Of a stretch of DNA of 64,000 bases, positions 18,701-26,193 are shown piece by piece (position 1 is the first letter of the stretch; each line of letters starts with the position of its first letter). Source of the DNA: Erythrobacter sp. YJ-T3-07 (lineage in GTDB: Bacteria > Pseudomonadota > Alphaproteobacteria > Sphingomonadales > Sphingomonadaceae); assembly GCF_015999305.1 (NCBI RefSeq), contig NZ_JAEAGP010000001.1, forward strand, positions 2,569,001 through 2,633,000, read 5' to 3'. The notes below the pieces were generated by a model that had not been told where the DNA came from, ran no database searches, and was given only the letters and a program-made list of their open reading frames with translations. The translations under genes were made by a program, and so were the position numbers.

Positions 18701-19326
18701 ACTACCTCGCCGCGCGCGGCAGCGAGGCGATCGAGGAACTGCCGCTCGAACGGGTCGAGGACCAGGGCTACATCCACTACCGCAAGGGCGCTGTAGTGAC
18801 TTACCTGCTGCAGGACCGGCTGGGCGAGGATCGCGTCAATACGATGCTCTCCGGCCTGCTTGATCGCTACAAGTTCAAGGGGCCGCCCTACGCCAACGCG
18901 AACGATCTGGTCGGCGGTTACCTGTCGCTGGCGCGTAACAAGCAGGAACGCGATCTGGTGACCGACCTGCTCCAGCGGATCACGCTGTACGATCTGAAGG
19001 CGGACGAAGCCAAGGTGACGAAGCGCGCGGACGGCAAGTTCGAGACCGAGATCACGGTGGATGCGGACAAGTTCTACGCCGACGGTCAGGGCCAGGAGCG
19101 CAAGGCGCTGCTGAGCGACGAGATCGAAGTGGGCGTGTTTACGCAGAAGCCCGGTCTGGGCGCGTTCGAGCGCAAGGACGTGCTGGCGATGCGCCGCTAC
19201 CCCGTCCACTCCGGCTCGCAGACGATCCGGATCGTCACCGACACACGGCCGAGCTTCGCGGGGATCGATCCGTACAACAAGTATATCGACCGCAATTCGG
19301 ACGATAATATCGTCGCAATCGACTAG
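15742..19326 (+). CDS. ABC-2 permease fused to M1-family metallopeptidase
   Basis: 1194-residue membrane fusion protein. The first roughly 590 residues hold two ABC-2-type permease blocks of about six membrane helices each (from NPVFWVATVIFFLLTYG onward). After the last helix (LACALAVAALSGGWIFY) comes a large periplasmic domain with M1-aminopeptidase features: a GxMEN-like edge replaced by YSEDMGF, the zinc motif H933-E934-L-G-H937, and a glutamate at 957. The spacing from the second His to that Glu is 19 residues, one more than the classical 18. The start has GGGAGCAG upstream. With the ATPase at 14834 it forms a transporter-peptidase unit, perhaps exporting and trimming peptides or sensing cell-envelope peptides. 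Similar fusions are known in Proteobacteria and Bacteroidetes but not well characterised. Confidence 0.9.
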   Translation: MFAKIALFELRYQLRNPVFWVATVIFFLLTYGAMASDDITIGGGGNVNANSPVAIVMTHMILTLFFMFVTTAFVANVIVRDEESGFGPLIRSTQVSKFSYLFGRFTGAFVAAACAFLVVPLGIWIGSLMPWLDPETIGPNRFSYYAFAYFVFALPSIFMVSALFFAVATITRSMMYTYVAVVLFLVLYIVLNSVMSSQPEYRDLASYIEPFGLAAFGNATRYWTAAESNTLIPPVGGVLLANRAIWLGFAALMLALAYWRFSFASKSISARKARKADRKLAKLAAKEPRLVDTLPQPTPERAGWARLVARIRFEMGQVLRSPAFFVLLLIGLFNAFAGLFFGNEIYGTPARPLTFALIEPLMGTFALIPIIIAIYYGGELVWRDRERKFNEIIDSTSVPGWSYMVPKTIAVAFVLIATLLISVVAAMLIQAFRGYTDFEIGKYLAWYVLPMSVDMVLLAILSIFIQALSPNKFVGWGIMVIYLIGTIVLSSLGFEHPLYLYGSTGTMRVSDINGANVGWSTGWWLRLYWGAIALVLAVLAHMLWRRGADGALLPRLRQLPRRLASPSGAILACALAVAALSGGWIFYQMNVVNEYRTQDDVEAQLAAYEKKYLKYENLPQPTATDMKLAVDLYPEETRMEARGTIAFVNNTGRPLKQLHLRMADSDAEIRSIEVEGATLDRDDEENKYRIYRFDQPLAPGATGTFTFATRRWQQGMRASGDDTRLVRNGTFLSNSEFVPQIGMSRSGLLSDRSTRRKYDLPAELRQAKLEDESARNRNYVGNSPWVTSDITVSTVAGQTPVAPGDRVSDKVRGDRRVARFVSKQPILAFFSIQSADYEVTRRVHNGTTLEIYHHPNHDFNVERMLDAMEVSLDYYEASFGPYQFDYARIIEFPGYASFAQAFAGTIPYSEDMGFIADNGDAESIDYVTYVTAHELGHQYWAHQLISSDQQGGTMLVETMAQYSALMVMKHLYGEDNIRRFLKYELDNYLAARGSEAIEELPLERVEDQGYIHYRKGAVVTYLLQDRLGEDRVNTMLSGLLDRYKFKGPPYANANDLVGGYLSLARNKQERDLVTDLLQRITLYDLKADEAKVTKRADGKFETEITVDADKFYADGQGQERKALLSDEIEVGVFTQKPGLGAFERKDVLAMRRYPVHSGSQTIRIVTDTRPSFAGIDPYNKYIDRNSDDNIVAID

Positions 19327-19339
19327 CGATATGTGAGGC

Positions 19340-21058
19340 TCAGCCTGCCTCTCCGCTCCCGCCTTGCGGGCTGCGGACGAGGCAGGCCGCATCGAGCAGC
19401 ATCAGTTCGCCGTCGTGAATGATGCAGCCGGGGGCAGCGCCACGCAGGGCTGAAGGTTGGCGTGCAAGCCGCGCCTTTGCCGCGCGGAACGCTGTGGGCA
19501 CGACCAGATCCCACCGCTCGGGCAAGGTGCCCTGCGTCAGGAAAGCACGATCGACCGCGATCACGGTGACGCCGTATTTCTCGACATACTCCTCCAGCGC
19601 CGCCGGATCGGATGAAGAAACCGCCGCCAGCGCATCCTCCAGCCGATCCCGAAGCGGGCCGAAATAGCCCATGTGATAGGGGATCGAATGCTCTGCACTG
19701 GCGAGCGTGCGATGGCCGGTCAGCGCGGGGATAAAGTCCAGCTCCTCGCTCACCCCGCCGATCACCGCTGAATCGGGCAGGCTGTCGATCCGCGCGATTG
19801 CGCCGGGATCGGCGGGGCGCGTCAGCCCGGGCGTGGGCGAGAGGAAGGATGCCACCAGGAAGGCAGCCAGCAGGCCGCCGCCCGCATAGACGCGCGCGTC
19901 GATCGCCCCTGCCCGCAACCGCGCATCGAGCCACATGCCGGCGACCTGCCCGATCGCGATGAACTCGAGCACCGAGAGCGTGCGCTGGGTATATCGGCTG
20001 GGCAGATGAAGCGAGAAGGCGAAGGCGACCGCCACCGCCCACCACGCGATCCCCGCGATCAGCACCCAGGCATAGATCAAATTGCCCGGCTCCCCGTCGA
20101 CGCGGAAGGAACCGCGCCGCAGCGCCGCGAAGGCGAGCCACAGCATCGGCACCAGCAGCAACAGGTTGGGCAGCCAGGCCCAGCGGGTCGACCAGCAGGG
20201 GACGATTTCGGGCAACAGGCCGGTGCGCGCCTGGCACACCAGGTCGACCTTCCCCGACAGGCCGACCACCGCGCTGCGTGCGAGGCCGGTGTTCATGTTC
20301 TCCATCCCCAGCGCGTCGCTGATCGTCAGCGTCGGCCCCCAGCTCTCCGTCGCGCCCGCGAGCGGGATCACCGCCGCGCCGACCGCTATCGCGCCCAGCC
20401 CGCACAGCACCCATGTCCTGAGGCTGAAATCGATCCGGAACGGCCGCCAGCCGATCCGCGACAGGCCCATCATCGTCAGGGCGACCAGCGCAGTGGTCGG
20501 GTACAGCAGGCCGAGCACGAACAGCGTCGGGATCATCTGCCACCCGCGATTGCGCAGCAGCCCGTCGAGGAACACCAGCAGCAGCGGCGCCGAGAATGCA
20601 CGCGGAGTGGCCGAGTAGATCGAATCCTCGTGCAGCACGAACCCCGCCAGCAGCGCGGCGGCAGCAAAGGCGGCGAGCGGGCGCTGGGTCAGCAGCAGCG
20701 CGATACGCCAGGCCATCCAGACGGAAAGAAACAGCAGCGGCACGGGCAGCAGGCGCGCGAAGACCAGAGGTTCGAGGCCGAGCATGTTCGCCACCGTGAA
20801 CAGCATCCGGTAGGCCCACGGCCCGACCGACTGCCAGTAATCCGCCAGCAGGTCGCCGCGCATCGCGCCCGGGTCGTTCAGCCGCGCCATCCAGGTGAGG
20901 AACTGACGCGCATCGTCCTGGATCGTGAGCGGCGCGTAAGTCAGCGTGCCGGGCACGAAGAAGGCGAGGTAGAGATAGATCAGCGCGGTCACGCCGGTCG
21001 CGGCAAACAGCAGGGTGCGCCAGCCGCGTTCGTCGTCGAGTGCGGGAAGGATCGTCAT
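19340..21058 (-). CDS. Polytopic membrane protein, GT-C-like
   Basis: 572-residue integral membrane protein with about 10-12 predicted hydrophobic helices and a soluble C-terminal part (from about residue 440, with HRTLASAEHSIPYHMGYFGP). An acidic DDARQF near the N-terminus, in the first periplasmic loop after helix 1, is reminiscent of GT-C glycosyltransferases that use lipid-linked sugars. I do not recognise the specific family. I choose the ATG at 21058, which overlaps the stop of the flippase-like gene (ATGA); the frame is open much further upstream but only as antisense-like sequence. It ends 13 bases from the convergent ABC fusion gene. Likely a membrane glycan enzyme of the neighbouring glycosyltransferase cluster. 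Confidence 0.75.
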   Translation of the reverse strand: MTILPALDDERGWRTLLFAATGVTALIYLYLAFFVPGTLTYAPLTIQDDARQFLTWMARLNDPGAMRGDLLADYWQSVGPWAYRMLFTVANMLGLEPLVFARLLPVPLLFLSVWMAWRIALLLTQRPLAAFAAAALLAGFVLHEDSIYSATPRAFSAPLLLVFLDGLLRNRGWQMIPTLFVLGLLYPTTALVALTMMGLSRIGWRPFRIDFSLRTWVLCGLGAIAVGAAVIPLAGATESWGPTLTISDALGMENMNTGLARSAVVGLSGKVDLVCQARTGLLPEIVPCWSTRWAWLPNLLLLVPMLWLAFAALRRGSFRVDGEPGNLIYAWVLIAGIAWWAVAVAFAFSLHLPSRYTQRTLSVLEFIAIGQVAGMWLDARLRAGAIDARVYAGGGLLAAFLVASFLSPTPGLTRPADPGAIARIDSLPDSAVIGGVSEELDFIPALTGHRTLASAEHSIPYHMGYFGPLRDRLEDALAAVSSSDPAALEEYVEKYGVTVIAVDRAFLTQGTLPERWDLVVPTAFRAAKARLARQPSALRGAAPGCIIHDGELMLLDAACLVRSPQGGSGEAG

Positions 21059-21993
21059 GCGGCGCGCTCCTTGCGGACCTGGACCAGATAGTCGCCCATG
21101 AAGGGCAGGCCCGCGATTGCGGGCACGAGATAACGCAAGGTCGCCAGCACGCCGAGCACGGCGGCGGACCCTGCCGAGAGATAGGGCGCGTACAGCAGAA
21201 CGATCGCCGCATCGCGCGTGCCCACCCCCGCCATGGTGAACGGAAGCAGGCCGGCAAGGATCGCAAGCGTGGCAAAGGCCATGTTGTCGAGGAACGGCAC
21301 CCGCCCCAGCCCTTGCGCGAACAGCCAGAACTGCGCGAGATGCCCGCCCCAGATCAGCAGGCTGACCCCGGCGACCTTGGCCACGCGCCTGCGGTCGCTC
21401 CAGAACCAGCCGACCGCCTGCTGCCAGGTCTCGCCAAAGCCCGAAAGCCAGCGCCCGATCCGGCCCGGCGCGATCCGCCCGGCGAACGCGAGGAACCTGC
21501 TCGCGAACCGCAACGGCGAGAGCAGGATCACCAGAAGCACCAGCAATGCGCCGGTGCCCGCCGCAGCGAGCATCAGCCAGACATCGCCCCAACCGACCCA
21601 CAGCAGCGCAAGCACGCCCCAGAACAGCAGCGCCGCCATGTCGAGCGAGCGCTCCATCACCACGACGCCCACCGCGAGCTTCGGGTCGAACCCGTGGCGA
21701 CCGGTCAGTGCAACCGCCTTGGCCAGATCGCCCAGCTTGGAGGGCAGCACGAGGTTGAGCGAGGATGCGCCCAGGATCAGCCGGGTGGCGGACCACAGGC
21801 CGATCGGCGTCTGGGTCAGCATGCCGAAACGCATCGCGGTGACCAGCGTCAGCGGCACGATCGTCGCGAGGCCTGCGGCAAGCCACCAGCCATCCGCAGC
21901 CGCCAGCGCGGCGCGGATCGATGTCAGATCGACCTGCCACCAGATCAGCGCGAGCAGGATCAGGCTGACCAGTGCCCCGATCGCCTTCTTCAC
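21055..21993 (-). CDS. Flippase-like / lysylphosphatidylglycerol-synthase transmembrane family protein
   Basis: 312-residue membrane protein of the AglD/MprF-N-terminal (LPG_synthase_TM, UPF0104) superfamily. The motif ASSLNLVLPSKLGDLAKA and the later GVGTRDAAIVLLY match the family hallmarks, and about eight hydrophobic helices can be seen. Family members are thought to flip or help translocate polyprenyl- or phospholipid-linked molecules. It is in an apparent operon with the GT2 gene upstream (28-base gap) and the polytopic protein downstream (4-base overlap). Together they suggest synthesis, flipping and transfer of a lipid-linked sugar. Confidence 0.88.
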   Translation of the reverse strand: MKKAIGALVSLILLALIWWQVDLTSIRAALAAADGWWLAAGLATIVPLTLVTAMRFGMLTQTPIGLWSATRLILGASSLNLVLPSKLGDLAKAVALTGRHGFDPKLAVGVVVMERSLDMAALLFWGVLALLWVGWGDVWLMLAAAGTGALLVLLVILLSPLRFASRFLAFAGRIAPGRIGRWLSGFGETWQQAVGWFWSDRRRVAKVAGVSLLIWGGHLAQFWLFAQGLGRVPFLDNMAFATLAILAGLLPFTMAGVGTRDAAIVLLYAPYLSAGSAAVLGVLATLRYLVPAIAGLPFMGDYLVQVRKERAA

Positions 21994-22021
21994 TGTGCCG
22001 TCTCCCTCATCGGAGGGGTGC

Positions 22022-23011
22022 TCACCCCGCGGGCGGCGGGGCGGGCGGCTCCCGATCGCGCAAGCGCAGATGCGCGTCCGCCAGTTCCTTGCGCTTCATG
22101 TACTGCAGGTCCTGCAGCAGCCGGCGGTTGATCGCGAACAACTCCCCCAGCAGACCCGCGACCCAGAAGATCAGCGTCGCGATCAGCAGTACCGCCGCAA
22201 CCACGAGGCTGGGCACATGCGCGCGCTCGGTCCCCATGTAGAACAGCACCAGCCAGCGGATCATCAGACCGGTGCCGAGCAAGGCGGGCAGCAGGCTGAG
22301 CAGGAAGAACGTCTTGCCCGGCTTGTACACGAAGAAGGACCGCAGGATCGACATCATCGACCGGCGCACATAGTCGCGGATCGAACGGACCAGCCGCGAC
22401 GGGCGCGTCTCTCCATTCACGCCGACCGGAACCGAGACGATGCGAAAATCGCTGAGTCCCGCCTGAATGATCGATTCCAGCGTGTAGGTATAGCTGTCGA
22501 ACACGTTGATCCGCAGCGCGACCTCGCGGCTCAGCGCGCGGAAACCGCTCGGCGCGTCGGCGATGTCCGTTCCCGAAACGATCTGGACCACACGGCTGCC
22601 CAGTTTCTGCAGGAACCGCTTGGTGCTGCTGAAATGCTCGATATCGGGGATCGGCCTAGCGCCGATCACGTATTGCGCCTGCCCTTTCAGGATCGGCTCG
22701 ACCAGCTTGGGGATGTCCGACGCGTCGTACTGGTTGTCCGCATCGGTGTTGATGATGATGTCCGCGCCTTCGGCAAGGCCGCGCTGCACACCGGCCATGA
22801 AGCCGTGCGCCAGCCCCATGTTCACCGGCAGATCGACGATGTGGTCGACCCCGTGCGCCTTGGCGACCTCCACCGTCCGGTCGGTGCTGCCATCATTGAT
22901 GATCAGCCATTCGACCACGTCGATGCCGGGCACTTCGCGCGGCAGATCGCTCAGCGCCTCGCCAAGCGTCTCTTCCTCGTTGTAGCAGGGGATTTGAATG
23001 ATCAGCTTCAC
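22022..23011 (-). CDS. Glycosyltransferase family 2, polyprenyl-phosphate sugar synthase-like
   Basis: 329-residue GT-A glycosyltransferase. It opens KLIIQIPCYNEEETLGEAL, with the nucleotide-sugar DD region INDGSTDRTVEVA and the metal-binding INTDADNQYDASDIPKL. Two membrane helices near the C-terminus (FFLLSLLPALLGTGLM and VVAAVLLIATLIFWVAGLL) fit the GtrB/DPM1-type enzymes that load a sugar onto polyprenyl phosphate at the inner membrane. The start is GTG at 23011, with AAAGAGCG upstream. It is divergent from the F420-hydrogenase-beta-like gene across only 63 bases. It probably supplies the lipid-linked donor for the downstream membrane protein. Confidence 0.92.
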   Translation of the reverse strand: MKLIIQIPCYNEEETLGEALSDLPREVPGIDVVEWLIINDGSTDRTVEVAKAHGVDHIVDLPVNMGLAHGFMAGVQRGLAEGADIIINTDADNQYDASDIPKLVEPILKGQAQYVIGARPIPDIEHFSSTKRFLQKLGSRVVQIVSGTDIADAPSGFRALSREVALRINVFDSYTYTLESIIQAGLSDFRIVSVPVGVNGETRPSRLVRSIRDYVRRSMMSILRSFFVYKPGKTFFLLSLLPALLGTGLMIRWLVLFYMGTERAHVPSLVVAAVLLIATLIFWVAGLLGELFAINRRLLQDLQYMKRKELADAHLRLRDREPPAPPPAG

Positions 23012-23074
23012 AGGCGCGCTCTTTGATCGAAGGTCTCGTGGGGGTGTCGGGCGCTAAAGCCCCTAGACCCGTTG

Positions 23075-24523
23075 ATGGCCAGAAGAAATGTTGCCGTAAA
23101 CGACGCTCCCCCTCTATGGGCTCGCACAGTTTGGCTCAACCGGACAAAGGTACGAAGGATTACCGGCTCCCTGACATCTGAAAACGCGATCACGCAACGC
23201 CTGCGTGACAAGGTCGTCCAGCGCGGCATTTGCGTGGGCTGCGGGGCCTGCGTTGCGCTGGATGCCAGCGGACGCTCCACGATGGAGCGCACGGCGACCG
23301 GGCCCAGGCCGGTCTTCGCGCCCGGCACCGCGCTGCCCGAACTTGCGTGGGACGCATGCCCGGGCAAGGGCGTCGATTATCCGCAGCTCTACCTCGACCA
23401 TTACGGGCGGATGCCGGATTCCTGGCTGGTCGGGCACATCGTCGCGACCCGGACCGGCTATGCGGGCGACCCGTCGGTGCGCGCACGCGGAGCATCGGGC
23501 GGCGTGACCACCGCGGTGCTTCTGCATCTGCTGCAATCGGGCCGGATCGACGCGGCGATCGTCGCGCGGCAGGGGGTGCCCGCCCCGCTCGAAGCGAGCC
23601 CGGTGATTGCGACCACGACGGAGGAGATCCTCGACGCCGCGCAATCGGTCTATATCCCGGTCGCGATGCTCGACATCCTCTCTCGGCTGGAGCCGGGCAA
23701 GCGCTACGCGATTACGCTGGTGCCCGAACAGGCGGCGGCACTACGGCGGCTGCAGCATTCGGGGCACCCGCAGGCGCAGCAGATCGACTACGTCCTCGGT
23801 CCCTATACCGGCACCGCGCTCTACCCCGCCGCGATCGACAGCTTCGTGCGCGCGCATGGCGTGGCCAAGGACGATCCCGTCACCAGCTTGGAATGGCGCG
23901 CAGGCGAATGGCCGGGCTATCTCGAGATCAAGACGCAAAGCGGCAAGGTGCTGCGATCCAAGAAGGTCTATTACAACTTCCTGATCCCCTTCTTCGTCAC
24001 CCGCGCCAGCCTGCAGAGCATGGATTTCGCCAACGAGTTCTGCGACCTGTCGGTCGGCGATGCATGGAGCCCCGCGTTCGAGGCGCAGGGTGGCGGGCAC
24101 TCGGTAGTGGTCACGCGCAGTGCGAAGATGGAGGCGCTGGTCGAGGAGATGATCGCCGCAGGCGCGCTGGTGCTGGAGCGTGAGGACGATCTCAAGGCGA
24201 CCGAAATGCACGGCCACATGATCGACTTCAAGAAGCGCGGCGGCTTCATCCGTAACCAGTGGCGGCGCAAGATCGGGCTGGCTGCACCCGATTACGGCAT
24301 GGAGCCAGCGACAATTCCGCCCTCGCGCAAGATTGCCGAACTGGTCATCTCCACCCTGTTCGTGGTCGGCAGCACCGCCCCTGCCCGCTTCGTGCTGCGG
24401 CAGATCCCCGAAAGCGTGATCGGCCCGGTCTTCAACAAGCTGCGGCTCAGCTGGAAGAAGGCGAGCAAGCCGACCAAGCGCAAGGGACTGGCCGACTTCC
24501 GCATGATCGTGGACGAGGAATGA
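23075..24523 (+). CDS. Coenzyme F420 hydrogenase/dehydrogenase beta subunit C-terminal domain protein
   Basis: A 482-residue Fe-S protein of the FrhB/FdhB-like superfamily. An N-terminal half-ferredoxin motif (GICVGCGACVAL, about residues 50-61) provides iron-sulfur ligands. The FrhB_FdhB_C region starts near RARGASGGVTTAVLLHLLQSG and continues to LSVGDAWSPAFEAQGGGHSVV. In polysaccharide loci, relatives are presumed flavin-dependent oxidoreductases or pyruvyl/carbohydrate modifying enzymes. The start is uncertain: the ATG at 23075 has no visible ribosome site and its first 29 residues look non-conserved and basic. It overlaps the next gene by ATGA. The function is not established. Confidence 0.82.
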   Translation: MARRNVAVNDAPPLWARTVWLNRTKVRRITGSLTSENAITQRLRDKVVQRGICVGCGACVALDASGRSTMERTATGPRPVFAPGTALPELAWDACPGKGVDYPQLYLDHYGRMPDSWLVGHIVATRTGYAGDPSVRARGASGGVTTAVLLHLLQSGRIDAAIVARQGVPAPLEASPVIATTTEEILDAAQSVYIPVAMLDILSRLEPGKRYAITLVPEQAAALRRLQHSGHPQAQQIDYVLGPYTGTALYPAAIDSFVRAHGVAKDDPVTSLEWRAGEWPGYLEIKTQSGKVLRSKKVYYNFLIPFFVTRASLQSMDFANEFCDLSVGDAWSPAFEAQGGGHSVVVTRSAKMEALVEEMIAAGALVLEREDDLKATEMHGHMIDFKKRGGFIRNQWRRKIGLAAPDYGMEPATIPPSRKIAELVISTLFVVGSTAPARFVLRQIPESVIGPVFNKLRLSWKKASKPTKRKGLADFRMIVDEE

Positions 24524-26106
24524 GCGCGCCCGATCTGCATGCCCCACTGCTTCGCGTGGCGCAGCGCTGGATGCCGCGCATCCTGACCCAGGTGTGCCGC
24601 GATCCCACTTCCCCGCTGTTCGGCTGCGCGGACCGCAACTGGTGGCACTACAAGATCCGCGATTTCCCCTCGATCATCCTCCAGCAGGCCGGCTACGCGC
24701 TGCACGAGGCCGCGCGCCTGCCGCAGTGGCACGACCAGCGAGAGGCGCTGGAGGCCATTGCTGCGGCCAGCGCCCGATTCTGGAACGCCCGCGCGCAAAA
24801 GCACTACGCGTTCGAGGAATATTATCCGTGGGAGCAGGGATACCCCCCGCTCGCCTTCGCCACGCTCGCAGTTGCCAAGCTGGCGGATCAGGGCGTGGTT
24901 GCAGTGGAGGATGTGCGCAACGGTCTGCGGATCGCGGCGCGCGAGCTGCGTACCCGGTTCGAAGCGCAGGCGGGCAACCAGCAGGTCGCCGGGCTCGCCG
25001 CGCTTGCATGGATCGACAAGGTGCTCCCGCAGTATGCCGATCCGGCAGCTTTCGCGCAGGTAAAGGCCCGCACGCTGGATTTGCAGCATGCGGAAGGCTG
25101 GTTCTGGGAATATGACGGACCGGACCTGGGCTATCTCGCGGTCACGATCGATTGCCTGTGGGACCTTTACGACGCGACCGGCGATGCGGACTACCGCGAC
25201 GCCATCGCCCGCGCGCTCGGCTTCATGGCCGCGTTTCCCGCTGCCGCGCCCGGCGGGGTGGGCCAGCACAACAGCCGAAACACCGATTACCTCGTGCCCT
25301 ATGGCATCATCCGCTCCGCAATCGAAGGCGATGCCTCTGAGCGCGCGGACGCGGCACGGGTCGCGCAGTGGGCGTTCGCCAGCGCCGACAGCGAGGATCA
25401 CACCTACGCCGCGACCGACGACCGATATATCTGCCACTATATCGGCCATTCGGTGATGCGCGCGCTCGCCCTGCTGGAAGGCCGGGCGGCGCTGGCCTGC
25501 GATGTCGCCACGCCCGCACCGCGTCTATTCGACGGATCGGGCCACTATCTGGCCGACGGGCTGATTGTCTCGCCGCGCAAGGGCGGCATCCTCACCATCA
25601 GCGGCGCCTCCGGCGAGGCGAGCGATTTCGGCTGGATCGTGGAGCGCGGCGACACGCAGTATGTGTCGCACTGGTGGAGCCCGGACTGGTCGTTCGAGCC
25701 GGTCGATGGCGGTATCGCGATTGCGGGACGGATGTTCTCCCACCGCGAAAAGCTGTCGAACCCGTTCCAGCATATCGTGCTGCGCTGTCTCGCATTCGTG
25801 CTCGGCAAGCGGCTGATCCCGATCCTCAAGCGCGTGCTGATCTTCAAGCGCGGCGGGCAATCGGAGCCGGTTTTGAACCGCAAGATCACGCATCGCGACG
25901 GCAGCGTCGAGATCACAGACCGGATCGAGGGTCTGCGCACCACCGACCGCGTGCTGCGTGCGCCGCGTGCATCCAAGCGGCACGTCGCCAGTGCCGACAG
26001 CTATCACCCGCAGGATCTTGCGCCGATCCGCGGATTCGAGCTGTCCGAAGAGCGCTCGGCCACGCCCGACGCAATCACTATCGTCACGCGCATCACCCCG
26101 TGCTAA
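24520..26106 (+). CDS. Predicted alpha/alpha-toroid (six-hairpin-like) protein
   Basis: 528-residue soluble protein without a signal peptide. Its first ~350 residues show repeated helical hairpins with aromatic-rich motifs (QQVAGLAALAWIDKVLP, WFWEYDGPDLGYLAVTIDCLWDLY, HNSRNTDYLVPYGIIRSAI), like the six-hairpin glycosidase and uronate-lyase folds. The rest is beta-rich (ISPRKGGILTISGASGEASDFG). The ATG at 24520 overlaps the stop of the F420-hydrogenase-beta-like gene, so the pair is coupled. I do not recognise a named family; heparinase-II/III-like or glycan epimerase/hydrolase activity is possible. Its cytoplasmic nature argues for a role on intracellular oligosaccharides or lipid-linked glycans. 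Confidence 0.68.
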   Translation: MSAPDLHAPLLRVAQRWMPRILTQVCRDPTSPLFGCADRNWWHYKIRDFPSIILQQAGYALHEAARLPQWHDQREALEAIAAASARFWNARAQKHYAFEEYYPWEQGYPPLAFATLAVAKLADQGVVAVEDVRNGLRIAARELRTRFEAQAGNQQVAGLAALAWIDKVLPQYADPAAFAQVKARTLDLQHAEGWFWEYDGPDLGYLAVTIDCLWDLYDATGDADYRDAIARALGFMAAFPAAAPGGVGQHNSRNTDYLVPYGIIRSAIEGDASERADAARVAQWAFASADSEDHTYAATDDRYICHYIGHSVMRALALLEGRAALACDVATPAPRLFDGSGHYLADGLIVSPRKGGILTISGASGEASDFGWIVERGDTQYVSHWWSPDWSFEPVDGGIAIAGRMFSHREKLSNPFQHIVLRCLAFVLGKRLIPILKRVLIFKRGGQSEPVLNRKITHRDGSVEITDRIEGLRTTDRVLRAPRASKRHVASADSYHPQDLAPIRGFELSEERSATPDAITIVTRITPC

Positions 26107-26193
26107 CCGCGCAGCCAAACAGGCGCACCGCCGCGCGGCCTTTTCAGGGCGCGTAGGGTCCGCCAGGAAGATTGCGGGACGAGGGAACAAGCG

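Noticed and set aside
15673..19392. 1239-codon open frame on the minus strand opposite the ABC permease/peptidase gene
   Set aside because: Arg/His/Asp/Gln-rich, low-hydrophobicity translation typical of an antisense frame in high-GC codon usage; the plus-strand gene has clear domains and catalytic motifs.
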